Assembly (NCBI GenBank): GCA_017161655.1 | Contig: JADFCV010000002.1 | Coordinates: 174,392-218,777, forward strand | Source: Candidatus Sumerlaeota bacterium | Lineage (GTDB): Bacteria; Sumerlaeota; Sumerlaeia; Sumerlaeales; Sumerlaeaceae | Direction: 5' to 3' | Length of the DNA: 44,386 nt | Part shown: positions 1-8,610 of the stretch, one piece after another | How positions within the stretch are numbered: the first letter of the stretch is position 1 | Layout: every line of letters starts with the position of its first letter | Made by a program: the position numbers and the translations under genes | Notes under the pieces: generated by a model | What the model saw: the letters and a program-made list of their open reading frames with translations, nothing else | What the model was told of the DNA's origin: nothing | Database searches by the model: none

Positions 1-1
1 C

Positions 2-577
2 AATATGCGTTGGTGGGATACGGGACTGCCCTGGATTCCAACAAGCACCCACATGCAGACCCCTGAAACTTGCTGGTACATTGCGGTCACCGGAATGCTC
101 GGCGAGCTCGATGCCGTAAACGTCGGAGTCGGATACCCGCTTCCTTTCGCGTACGTCGGCGCGCCGTGGATAGATGCCCAGCGCCTCGCCACTGAGCTTA
201 ATTCTCGCAAACTGCCGGGGATCTTTTTCCGCCCTGCTTATTTCAAGCCCTATTACGGCCCGTATAAAGACCGCGCATGCGAAGGCGTTCAACTGCACAT
301 CACGGATTTCGATGCCCTCATGCCGGTTGAGACGGGGCTGCACATTGTTGAGGCTATCCACAAGCTCTATCCTGAGCAGCGTATCCTTTACGGTGGAGCC
401 GCAGCTGGCCCCGCAAAGCAGCGCGCGAGAGTTAGCGCGTTCAACAAAGTCATGGGCACGACGGAGATAAGGCGGATGCTGCTTGATGGGAAATCAGCGC
501 AGGAAATCATCCACTGGTGGGAAGCTGAGCGCGATCAGTTTGCAAAGGGTCGAGCAAAGTATTTTCTCTACCACTGA
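2..577 (+). CDS. NamZ/DUF1343 family protein, C-terminal part (5' end outside window)
   Basis: The reading frame is open from the left edge, so this is the last ~191 residues of a longer protein; family members are usually about 400 residues. Family features visible: WDTGLPW near the start, a GAPWID segment, an FRPAYFKP segment, and a GVQLHITD segment followed by a long helix ending in LYP. These are characteristic of the DUF1343/YbbC family, whose NamZ members are exo-beta-N-acetylmuramidases acting in peptidoglycan turnover. The stretch that is normally E-G-T-N-x-S-x-G-R-G reads ELDAVNVGVG here, so the N-terminal-lobe active-site loop is unusual and the substrate may differ. Its stop is one base from the convergent moaA stop. 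Signal peptide and start cannot be seen. Confidence 0.8.
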   Translation, partial: NMRWWDTGLPWIPTSTHMQTPETCWYIAVTGMLGELDAVNVGVGYPLPFAYVGAPWIDAQRLATELNSRKLPGIFFRPAYFKPYYGPYKDRACEGVQLHITDFDALMPVETGLHIVEAIHKLYPEQRILYGGAAAGPAKQRARVSAFNKVMGTTEIRRMLLDGKSAQEIIHWWEAERDQFAKGRAKYFLYH

Positions 578-578
578 T

Positions 579-1637
579 TCACCCGCCAAGACGGTTCATC
601 GTGTAGAAATCCGAGAATTCAAAGTCGGGAGAGTTGATTGTGTGCTTCTCCGGCTTGCGTGCCACTGCTTCAAGAACCAGTTCGCGCAACTCGTCATCAG
701 TGGCTCCACGCCGCAGGGCATCACGAATGTCCAACTCTCCGTTTCGCATCAGGCAGCCACGAAGCTTACCATCGCTGGTGAGGCGCATCCTGTTGCATGC
801 TGAGCAAAACTCGTCCGACACGGGGCTGATGAAACCTATACAGCCTTTGCCATCGCAAACAGCGTATGTTCGCTCCGGGCCCTTCCCCTCGGAATCACTT
901 GCAGCATGTTTTATGGGAATCTCTCGCGCGATCCGTTCACGGATCTCTGCGCAGGATACGACTTTTCCCCTTTCCCAGTCCTCGCGATTTGCGCCAATTG
1001 GCATGTACTCAATGAAACGAACGTGAAAAGGATAGCGTGCCGTCAATCGCGCGAAGTCCACCACTTCGTCATCGTTTATTCCTTTGATCACGACGACATT
1101 GAGTTTCAACGGCGCAAAACCCACGGAGAGGGCTGTCTCGATTCCACGCCACACTTGATGGAAAGCGTCGCTTTGCGTGATTCTGGCAAACCTCTCCGGA
1201 CGCAGAGAATCGAGGCTGACGTTCAGTCTATCTAATCCCGCGATTTTGAGCGACTCTGCATAGCGCGCCAGCAGTGTGGCGTTCGTGGTCATCGCAATCT
1301 CACGGATGCCTGGAATTTTACGCAGCATAGCCACAAGCTCGGGCAGTTCCGATCGAAGCAACGGCTCGCCCCCTGTTAGCCTGACTTTCGAAATCCCTAG
1401 CTCCGAGCAAACGCGGACAAATCGCCATATCTCCTCGAAGCTGAGAAGTTTCTCCCGTTCAAACCACGTTGGGCGCCCCGCTGGCATACAGTAGTGGCAA
1501 TGAAGATTGCATCGGTCAGTGACCGAAATCCGAAGATAGGTAATGCGCCGGCCGAACCGATCAATCAGTTCACGGACGCTACGGCCACAAAGCTTTTCTG
1601 TCTGGTCCTTTTGATGCACGTCTTGATGCAGGCTCAT
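579..1637 (-). CDS. moaA: GTP 3',8-cyclase MoaA (molybdenum cofactor biosynthesis)
   Basis: Radical-SAM enzyme for the first step of molybdopterin synthesis, converting GTP to 3',8-cyclo-GTP, which MoaC then uses. The N-terminal CxxxCxxC cluster is at C43, C47 and C50 (DRCNLHCHYC); the C-terminal cluster that binds substrate is at C278, C281 and C295 (FCSACNR...GC). The protein ends in the conserved Gly-Gly tail. At 352 residues it is slightly longer than usual (~330), because of about 17 extra N-terminal residues. The ATG at 1637 has only a weak GGGGA ten bases upstream. No other moa/moe genes lie in the window; the MOT1-type transporter at 40.5 kb is the only other possible molybdenum link. 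Confidence 0.97.
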   Translation of the reverse strand: MSLHQDVHQKDQTEKLCGRSVRELIDRFGRRITYLRISVTDRCNLHCHYCMPAGRPTWFEREKLLSFEEIWRFVRVCSELGISKVRLTGGEPLLRSELPELVAMLRKIPGIREIAMTTNATLLARYAESLKIAGLDRLNVSLDSLRPERFARITQSDAFHQVWRGIETALSVGFAPLKLNVVVIKGINDDEVVDFARLTARYPFHVRFIEYMPIGANREDWERGKVVSCAEIRERIAREIPIKHAASDSEGKGPERTYAVCDGKGCIGFISPVSDEFCSACNRMRLTSDGKLRGCLMRNGELDIRDALRRGATDDELRELVLEAVARKPEKHTINSPDFEFSDFYTMNRLGG

Positions 1638-1774
1638 TGTGTTCTAATCCCCGAATTGAAAAAACTTACCGAACTCTGAGCATCTTATGCCAATGACTAG
1701 AATCTGGTTACAATGCGTGCCAATAGGCGGCGACTCCTCATCGTTAGCATAGCGTCGTTTCGATTCATCTGCAT

Positions 1775-1803
1775 AAAAAAAGGCGCATCCCAAAGGATGC
1801 GCC
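1775..1803 (-). terminator. Rho-independent terminator of the M6 peptidase gene
   Basis: A perfect 9-bp stem (GGCGCATCC / GGATGCGCC) with a 4-nt loop is followed, reading the minus strand, by seven T residues. It lies 20 bp past the stop codon of the M6 peptidase gene and separates it from moaA. Confidence 0.92.
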
Positions 1804-1823
1804 CCAGGGCAAAACTTGAGTGT

Positions 1824-4328
1824 CTATTCCAAGCCGAAAAGTGAGAGGACCACTGGCACGACGAGAACCTCACCTGTTTGCCCAAATCCTTGCCATGCAG
1901 CATTCGCGAAAGCACGGACACGGTAAGCGTAGGTCCCGTTCGGTTTGCCAGAAACAAGGTACGACGTCACGGGAACATTGTTGTTCAGCGAGACCCAGTT
2001 CCCATAGCCATTCATTTCTGTGCCGGTAATGCTCACATGGTCAAAAGCAAAACCATAAGCGGGGAAGCTTGACCACCCAAACCCATACTCCGTGTTTGCC
2101 ACAAAGCGCAGCAGACACCAATCGTTTAGGCTCACTCCTGCGCCGGTGAGTGTGGCCGCGTTATAAGAGTAAGCCGCCCACGGGTCAATGTAGCCGCTGT
2201 AGGTCGCGACAGGATGCCACGTTGCTCCGCCATTATTGGAAATTTCGAACCGCATGTAGCCATTGCCAGTCACAATGTGCGACATGACGTAGAATGAAAC
2301 ATTGGTGCTGGCTAAGAGTTTGAAAGGCTGACGCATCGTCACAGTTTGGACAGACGAACCATATTCCATGGCGAAGCTGTAAGAGCCCATTGCGGCCCCC
2401 GCAGCGCTACGAGTTGCGGTTCCCCCGAAGGTCCAGTTTTGATAGACGGTGTCCTCGTCTTCGGCACTGTCCAGGAAGGAGGTCAACGTCACCGTTGTTC
2501 CCTCCTGAATCTCAAAGTGAGTTGCATTCGTGCAAGCCCCCCATGACACGGAAAAGCTTGGCGGCGTCGGTGGCCCTGCAGTCTGGGTCTCCACAGTAGG
2601 CTTGAGCGTAGCGAGTGTGTAGGTCATAGGATTGCCCGCTGCGCTAAAGTTCATCAACTGCACATAAGAGTAGTACGCTGGATTGTCAGCACGGTTGTAG
2701 GGGAGGCTCTGATACATCATCGCGTTCGTGCTTTGGACCCCCGTCGTATCTACAAAACCGGTTGGCAAGCCACTGCCACTATGCCAAACGTCCCCAGGTT
2801 CCGAGAGAGCGGTTTTGTTCCCCAAAGAGTTGTTTCCGTCGGCTTCTTCGATTTTTACGAGTGGGTGTGGCCACGTACTCAGATCATTGTTCTTGCTCTT
2901 TGAGTCTACGTGGTAGATAAGAATCCCTGGATATATGGACGTCACGTCGTTGTCGAAGCCGTAATTGCCCCTGTTCTCAACGAGGAAGTACTCGCCGTTG
3001 GACGTTCCATCGCGAATCATGTGGACCGACGGATTGTCTTCCACACGCGGCAAGCTTTGTGTTGCTCGAGCATGAACAATTTCTGGCACGACAAACCCCA
3101 GAGAGCATTTACAATAGGCACTGAAATGCGCGGGGCTTTTTCCGTCACCCCCATTCCAGCTTCCAAAAGCCATGAGACACCATTTTCCTAATCCCCATGT
3201 CGCATCACTGTAGTCATAGAGATCCGGAAGCCCGAAGAAATGCCCCATCTCGTGGCAAATCACGCCGATCCGTATGATGCTCGTGGAAACACCCTGTAAA
3301 CCGCGTAAAGCAGGCTCGGTGTGATAGCGGTACATCTTCTTGCCGTCGTACGTGGCGACTGATGGCATGGTCCACTGATGGGACCAAATACAGTTGGCAG
3401 GATTCCCTACAAGTTCTTCGCCAAACCCGGAGTGAATGATTGTGAGGCAATCTACCCAGCCATCACCATCGGAATCACCCTGGGAGAAATCAAATCCCGC
3501 AGCTTCCGCGGCGGCAATGGCATCGGCTGCCATGACGTCGGGCCTAACATCTTGCCCACTCACATTTGCCCCGTAATAAGCTTCATTGTTTGGCAACTGG
3601 ACCCACGGCGATACCACGCTCACGACTGTCAAGTTCCCATAGGACACTTCGTTGTAATAATCGCGAACCGATCCAACAGCCCCATCGTTGGTGTGCCCAA
3701 CTTCGTTGAAAAGGTTCGAGTACTCATTGGTGTTCACTCGTCCGAACGAGGGCAGCACCGTGCCGTTAGTACTGTCCCAATGGTCCGAAAAACAGGCAAG
3801 AATCACCACGTTTTTGATTGTGGTTGCACCTGACACGGGAATCTTGAGTGGCCCACTGCCGATCGGGGGCTCCGGAGCGAGTGTTGGAGCTGGTGCTCCG
3901 GACGGAACCGTAGCAGAGGGCATCCCACTTGGCCGAAAACCAGTGTTGCCTGGCACGCGTCTCTTCTTCAACTGTTGTTGGCGTAATTCCGGGGCGGGCA
4001 AAGCACCTTTTTGAATGTTGAGCGCTGTGGGATTTACTTTGCCGACTACTGCACCACGAATGACCTCCAGGGCTGCTTCACCTTTTTTTGGCTGCGCATA
4101 CTTCCAGTATCCGTCTGCAGGGTCCTTCGCGACAACGTAGCCATCCGCAGTTGTGTGCCAGGAAAAATACTCGTCGCCGTGCAAGCGCAGACTAAAAGTC
4201 GTCCCGTCTGGTTGAGACACCACTGTTGGTCCCGGGTAGGCAGGAACACCAACGCCTACCTGCGAAACAGAAAAGCACACGCACAACAAGAGCGCCGTGC
4301 TTATTATTATGTGAAAGTTCTTGTTCAT
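1824..4328 (-). CDS. Secreted M6-family (immune inhibitor A-like) zinc metallopeptidase
   Basis: The start was set at the ATG at 4328, because GGAGG lies 6 nt upstream and a classic signal peptide follows (MNKNFH, then a hydrophobic stretch ending near AYPG); an in-frame ATG 13 codons earlier lacks these. The protein has 834 residues. After a prodomain-like ~170 residues with a Pro/Ala-rich linker comes the catalytic domain with HEMGHFFGLPD, i.e. HExxHxxGxxD with H359, E360, H363 and probably D369 as zinc ligands. A Ser/Met turn-like WCLMAFGSW follows. A DSDGDGW calcium-type loop precedes the active site. The last ~230 residues look like a beta-sandwich (MAM/jelly-roll-like) followed by a fibronectin-III-like strand set. 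No PEP-CTERM or type IX sorting tail is seen. Probable role: extracellular protein degradation. Confidence 0.92.
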   Translation of the reverse strand: MNKNFHIIISTALLLCVCFSVSQVGVGVPAYPGPTVVSQPDGTTFSLRLHGDEYFSWHTTADGYVVAKDPADGYWKYAQPKKGEAALEVIRGAVVGKVNPTALNIQKGALPAPELRQQQLKKRRVPGNTGFRPSGMPSATVPSGAPAPTLAPEPPIGSGPLKIPVSGATTIKNVVILACFSDHWDSTNGTVLPSFGRVNTNEYSNLFNEVGHTNDGAVGSVRDYYNEVSYGNLTVVSVVSPWVQLPNNEAYYGANVSGQDVRPDVMAADAIAAAEAAGFDFSQGDSDGDGWVDCLTIIHSGFGEELVGNPANCIWSHQWTMPSVATYDGKKMYRYHTEPALRGLQGVSTSIIRIGVICHEMGHFFGLPDLYDYSDATWGLGKWCLMAFGSWNGGDGKSPAHFSAYCKCSLGFVVPEIVHARATQSLPRVEDNPSVHMIRDGTSNGEYFLVENRGNYGFDNDVTSIYPGILIYHVDSKSKNNDLSTWPHPLVKIEEADGNNSLGNKTALSEPGDVWHSGSGLPTGFVDTTGVQSTNAMMYQSLPYNRADNPAYYSYVQLMNFSAAGNPMTYTLATLKPTVETQTAGPPTPPSFSVSWGACTNATHFEIQEGTTVTLTSFLDSAEDEDTVYQNWTFGGTATRSAAGAAMGSYSFAMEYGSSVQTVTMRQPFKLLASTNVSFYVMSHIVTGNGYMRFEISNNGGATWHPVATYSGYIDPWAAYSYNAATLTGAGVSLNDWCLLRFVANTEYGFGWSSFPAYGFAFDHVSITGTEMNGYGNWVSLNNNVPVTSYLVSGKPNGTYAYRVRAFANAAWQGFGQTGEVLVVPVVLSLFGLE

Positions 4329-4334
4329 GGCCGA

Positions 4335-4339
4335 CCTCC
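4335..4339 (-). promoter_or_regulatory. Ribosome binding site that decides the M6 peptidase start
   Basis: GGAGG on the minus strand, 6 nt before the ATG at 4328. It places the start directly before the signal peptide rather than at the upstream in-frame ATG at 4367. Confidence 0.85.
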
Positions 4340-4562
4340 ATGCTGATTTTGATGTGCTTTCTGCCAAAAAGGCAAAGAAAAAAGCTTACAGGAAAAATCT
4401 GAGCCACAGGTGTGTGTAATTTTAGATAACAGAACAGTCTGTCCCCCCTCTTTGATCCCACAGCTTCCCAAGCGCGTAACAAATCCGCTATTAATTCCGC
4501 TACATTTTTCTCACTAGCACAATTAAATTCCTATAAGTAACAAAAACCCACTTCAATAAATC

Positions 4563-4580
4563 ATGATAATAAGTTATCAT
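4563..4580. promoter_or_regulatory. ATGATAA-N4-TTATCAT palindrome, candidate operator
   Basis: Two 7-bp inverted arms separated by TAAG lie in the AT-rich gap upstream of the M6 peptidase gene. The TGATAAT/ATTATCA character recalls Fur/PerR-type boxes, but the arm spacing differs from the canonical 7-1-7. No regulator of that family is in the window. Confidence 0.35.
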
Positions 4581-4758
4581 AAAAGTCATCTTGTTCATGA
4601 TTTGCGAGGATTCTCTTCATGAGAACGAAAGCCCTGTGCCCCTTTGCGTTACTCTCCCCTCGTTCATCGGAAACATCCTAGCTGGTAGGTGGACACGAAT
4701 AACCATGCTTTTGGCTGAGTCTTAGTCCAACACTGGCAAGACGACACGCTTGGCGTGT

Positions 4759-5499
4759 TTACTGGAGATACTGGCTTTCCATCAACAGCACACCGAGATC
4801 ATACCCTCCGTTGGGCTGGCGGACAATACCGAAGACGACACGTGACGTCACACACTGCTCAGGTTGCCATCCCCTTTTGATAAGCTCTTGCTCCTCCAGT
4901 GAACTCATTCGCGCCAGAGCAGCCGGTGTGAGTTCGAACACTTCATAGATTCCGGGTGCAGCCCCATGCCCGGCGTAAAAGTGTTTATTGTCTGGCACGG
5001 TTGCTCTGCTCAAAAAGGTGTTTGGCGTGAAATTGCTCACGTACCGTCGTTCTATTCGCATGCCATACCGCTGCATAACGCTTTGAATAACATCGGGGGG
5101 CCATCCTGAAAAATCCAATTCTCGAACCACCTCTTGAGTAGGATTGAAATTCACGTTTCCAGTCTGAGGTATGCCCGCAGCTGCTTTCTGGATATCGGAC
5201 GCAATGCGCTGTTTTGTCGCCTGAATTGAGGCGTTGAGCGCGTTCATGTCCTTCTCGAGTTCCGTCAAGAATGACGCGTCCGGAGGAGTAGGGGAGGGCG
5301 GTGGCGATGGGGACGGTCGCGCTGGTGGGAATTCCGCCGAAAAGACTTTTGGTGTTTGGTTCTCTGAGAAGACGAGGAACGGGTTCTTTTTTCGCTGTGG
5401 TTGGCGGTCGGGAGGTTGAACCCACCGTGCAAGCAGAAAGAGGGCCAGCAGAAGTCCTACGCCTGCGATGATAGCAATGCCGACTGTTCGTCGCGTCAT
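4759..5499 (-). CDS. Membrane-anchored protein of unknown function
   Basis: Not recognised. The 246 residues begin with MTRR and one hydrophobic segment (about residues 7-25), predicting a single N-terminal anchor. Then come a basic patch, a Pro/Ser-rich linker (about 58-73), a helical and possibly coiled-coil stretch (about 76-110) and a C-terminal globular domain of about 130 residues rich in aromatic and charged residues, with FSGWPPDVIQ and FYAGHG segments. It carries no cysteine pair that looks catalytic or metal-binding. The bulk should lie outside the cytoplasm. It sits between the M6 peptidase and the FAD/Fe-S oxidoreductase on the same strand, with gaps of 430 and 60 bp, so it could be co-transcribed with the oxidoreductase. 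Confidence 0.7.
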   Translation of the reverse strand: MTRRTVGIAIIAGVGLLLALFLLARWVQPPDRQPQRKKNPFLVFSENQTPKVFSAEFPPARPSPSPPPSPTPPDASFLTELEKDMNALNASIQATKQRIASDIQKAAAGIPQTGNVNFNPTQEVVRELDFSGWPPDVIQSVMQRYGMRIERRYVSNFTPNTFLSRATVPDNKHFYAGHGAAPGIYEVFELTPAALARMSSLEEQELIKRGWQPEQCVTSRVVFGIVRQPNGGYDLGVLLMESQYLQ

Positions 5500-5559
5500 G
5501 GTTTCATGCTGCGCATCGATTTAGCGAGGTCATGATCGCAGCACCCTTCAGTTTTGCGG

Positions 5560-8490
5560 TTACTCTCGGCTCAGTAACTCTTGTTTGCCGTTAGGCGCAA
5601 GTGCTTCGTAACAAAGAAAAACAATAGATCGAAACACTCTGCCAGTGGCGGCACTCATGGCGAGTTCGCAGGTGCGGCTCGTTGAATAAAAGTGTACTGC
5701 CCCATCCGCGGTTGCAGCTGCCTGCAAGATTTCACTTGCCTCAAGGCGTGTCGCGCTCTCTGTCAGCTCTGGCACAAGGAAGCCGCGATCACCCGCGAAT
5801 CCACAACAACCAGTTTCTAGTGGCACGACGACATTCTCGCAAAACGTTTCGGCCACACTGCGCAGGGCTGGAACACCTCCTAATTTGGTCAGCGTGCAGG
5901 TGGGGTGAAGAATCGCCGTGCCTGGAAGCTTCGGCCAATCTCTCCGCTTAGGGAGCACCTCCGTGGCCATGAACACCGGAAAATCATAGATCCGCAGCTG
6001 CTTCCAGCGCCTATAATGACCACCGCTCAAGAGCTTCTCATAAGTAAGAAGCATGGTCCCTGAGCAAGGGGATGTATCGCAAACGACCGCGTATGTTCCG
6101 CCGAGCGTCACGTCCCACAGAAAATCAACCATCCGCTGAGCAACTTCGCGTGCCACGTCAGTAAATCCTTTGCTGACGTAAGGTTGTCCGCAGCAGTGCT
6201 GATTCACCCCAATAGGAATAAACGGCTCGTAGCCGCACGCACGCAACACAGCCATCGTGGCTTCTGCAAGGCCGATGTCGGTCTGCTCACCAGGGATGGC
6301 CCCCATCGAACGTGTTAAGCAGCTCGGGATATAAACCACTGTCTTTTCCGTGGTCTCCAGGGGACGCGTGCATTTGATCCGGCGCGCAGGACCTGGAAGC
6401 GGAACACGCTCCGGCAGCCCGGGCAAGGCGCCGCGGGTCAATTTTCTACTCAATTCGGCCACTCTTCTCGCGATCCGTTCTCCCGGTTTACCAGTGAGCT
6501 TAAGTGTTGCCAGGCCTAGGCGCACGCTTCCTGCCACGGCTCCGAAGTGTCGCGCTGTCCAACGCGCAAGACTTCTTTCGAATCCTGAGTGCCTTTCCCC
6601 ACGCAGCTGTTTCACCAATTCCCCTGTATCGATACCTACGGGGCACGCGGTGGCACACAAGCCATCTGTCGCACACGTCGCGACCCCTGCATAGTCATAA
6701 GCTTTTTCGAGCTCTTCTGCCAGTGCCCTGCTTTGATCGAGTGCGCCGTTTTCCTGATAAACACGGACTTGCCGAAGCACCGCGATGCGTTGACGCGGCG
6801 TCAACGTCAGGTATCGCGACGGGCATTTGGATTCGCAGTAACCGCACTCAATGCACTTGTCCACAATGGGCGACACACTCGGCATGCTCTTCAAAGCCTC
6901 GAGGTGCACCTTGGGATTCTCATTAAGCACGACGCCCGGATTAAGTATCCCGTCGGGATCAAGTAGGCGCTTCACCCGCCACATCAGATCGTAGAGCTCC
7001 GGCCCCCACTCCTTCTCCACGAACGGGGCCATGTTGCGTCCTGTCCCGTGCTCACCCTTCAGTGAACCATCATATTTGTCGACGATCAACGCAACCACGT
7101 CATCCATAAGACGAGCGTAATTGTCGCGTTGCGTCTTGTCGGCAAAGTCCGTGCAAACAACGAAATGCAGATTCCCTGCTTTGGCATGGCCAAATATAAT
7201 CGTGTCCGGGAACTGATGCTTGGCAAAAAGCTGCTGCAGATCCATAGCGCAATCGGCGAGCTGCTCTGAACGGACACACACGTCCTCAATAATCACAGCA
7301 GTCCCAAGCTTGCGCATCGCTCCGACACTTGGGAAAAGCCCTTTGCGCATGTGCCAGTAGCGCTCCCGTAGCTTTGCGTCGCGGGTAAACTCGGCCGGCT
7401 TAAGTAGCGCGTATCTGGACAAAATGCCCTGCGCTTCAGTAACACGTTGCGCCAGTTGTTCCTCCGATGGTTCCTGAAACTCCACGAGCAACGCCCCCAT
7501 CTCCGGACGAACATCGAAGCCGTAGTCCATCTCGTGTTCGACCGATCGCATGGCCGCGCTATCCATGATCTCCACGACGGCGGCACCGATATCCGCCAGA
7601 GGCTTCACGCTGCGGTGTGCGTCAACAAACTGCTCGAAGAACACCAGAGCTGTAGCCTTCGGCGCAAACTCGTGAACCGTGTGATAGGTGATTTCCGAAA
7701 TGAAACCCAGAGTCCCTTCGCTGCCTACAAGCAAGTGTGCGAGAATGTCCACTGGTTGCTCAAAATCGACAAACGCGTTGAGACTGTATCCACAAGTGTT
7801 CTTGATGGAGAACTTCTGACGAATGCGTTCCGCGAGGTTTGGTCTGCTCAGTATTTCTTCACGCAACGCACGCAAGCCTTGGGAAATTCTCGGCTCGCAT
7901 TCGGCAAGCTTCGTGTCTGCATCTTCGTCGGCGGTATCTAGCACAAACCCGTCCGCCAGCATAAAACGTATGCTCGCCATCGTGTGGTAGCTGTTCTTGG
8001 CCACATCACAGCACATTCCTGAAGCGTTATTTGCCGCGATGCCCCCAATCATGCAGGCATTAATGGAGGCAGGGTCGGGGCCAATCTTACGATGGTACCG
8101 AGCGAGGATTTCGTTCACGCGTGCTCCGATGACCCCTGGTTGCACGGCGACCTTTTCCCCATTCTCTAAAACACGCACTCCGCGCCAATGTGTGGCAACA
8201 TCGACGAGGATGCCATCGGTCACCGCCTGCCCGGAAAGGGAGGTCCCAGCGGCACGGAAAGTAAGATACAACGCATGTTTGCGGCAATAATTGAGAATAG
8301 CAGCAACATCGGACTCGTTGCGAGGCAGGACAACGACGCGTGGAACAAGTCGGTAAATGCTCGCGTCTCCCGCTCGAGCTTCTAAATCCATTCTCTTGTG
8401 CAGAACCTGTTCCTTGCCAAGCAGTGCCTGCAACTCCGCAACAATCTCTTCATTTGATTTCAGAGCACGGTCATTCATCATCGTCTTCAC
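5560..8490 (-). CDS. FAD-binding oxidase / Fe-S protein, D-lactate dehydrogenase-like (GlcD-GlpC fusion)
   Basis: This 976-residue protein joins a PCMH-type FAD-binding domain (about residues 35-270, with AAGTSLSGQAV and GSEGTLGF), a GlcD-type C-terminal oxidase domain (to about 520, with GEHGTGRN), a ferredoxin-like module (about 545-650) and two CCG domains (HCCGQPY and GCCGFAGDRG). Relatives oxidise D-lactate or other 2-hydroxy acids and pass electrons through Fe-S clusters to quinone or cytochrome. The first cluster motif is complete (CIECGYCESKCP). In the second, CATDGLCATACP, Asp occupies the position of the second Cys. The start is uncertain: GTG at 8490, or ATG at 8481 or 8478; none has a strong Shine-Dalgarno site. 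The exact substrate cannot be told from sequence. Confidence 0.9.
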   Translation of the reverse strand: MKTMMNDRALKSNEEIVAELQALLGKEQVLHKRMDLEARAGDASIYRLVPRVVVLPRNESDVAAILNYCRKHALYLTFRAAGTSLSGQAVTDGILVDVATHWRGVRVLENGEKVAVQPGVIGARVNEILARYHRKIGPDPASINACMIGGIAANNASGMCCDVAKNSYHTMASIRFMLADGFVLDTADEDADTKLAECEPRISQGLRALREEILSRPNLAERIRQKFSIKNTCGYSLNAFVDFEQPVDILAHLLVGSEGTLGFISEITYHTVHEFAPKATALVFFEQFVDAHRSVKPLADIGAAVVEIMDSAAMRSVEHEMDYGFDVRPEMGALLVEFQEPSEEQLAQRVTEAQGILSRYALLKPAEFTRDAKLRERYWHMRKGLFPSVGAMRKLGTAVIIEDVCVRSEQLADCAMDLQQLFAKHQFPDTIIFGHAKAGNLHFVVCTDFADKTQRDNYARLMDDVVALIVDKYDGSLKGEHGTGRNMAPFVEKEWGPELYDLMWRVKRLLDPDGILNPGVVLNENPKVHLEALKSMPSVSPIVDKCIECGYCESKCPSRYLTLTPRQRIAVLRQVRVYQENGALDQSRALAEELEKAYDYAGVATCATDGLCATACPVGIDTGELVKQLRGERHSGFERSLARWTARHFGAVAGSVRLGLATLKLTGKPGERIARRVAELSRKLTRGALPGLPERVPLPGPARRIKCTRPLETTEKTVVYIPSCLTRSMGAIPGEQTDIGLAEATMAVLRACGYEPFIPIGVNQHCCGQPYVSKGFTDVAREVAQRMVDFLWDVTLGGTYAVVCDTSPCSGTMLLTYEKLLSGGHYRRWKQLRIYDFPVFMATEVLPKRRDWPKLPGTAILHPTCTLTKLGGVPALRSVAETFCENVVVPLETGCCGFAGDRGFLVPELTESATRLEASEILQAAATADGAVHFYSTSRTCELAMSAATGRVFRSIVFLCYEALAPNGKQELLSRE

Positions 8491-8610
8491 AAAATCCCAT
8501 AAGGATAAGCTCTTCTCTTTGGTGCGTCCACGGCGCCGAGAGGTCGCATCTGTCTCACACTCTTCTTCTACCCGATGAAGATAGCTTGCTGGGGATTCAA
8601 TGATGATTTC

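Larger units (their letters stand above)
4329..4758. other. Long AT-rich intergenic region
   Basis: About 430 bp between two minus-strand genes, with no convincing coding frame. It is notably AT-rich around 4490-4600, as expected for the M6 gene promoter, but no clean -35/-10 pair could be fixed. It contains a palindrome at 4563-4580 and, next to the upstream gene's stop codon, a short hairpin (ACACGC-TTG-GCGTGT, 4744-4758) with no T-run. Confidence 0.6.
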
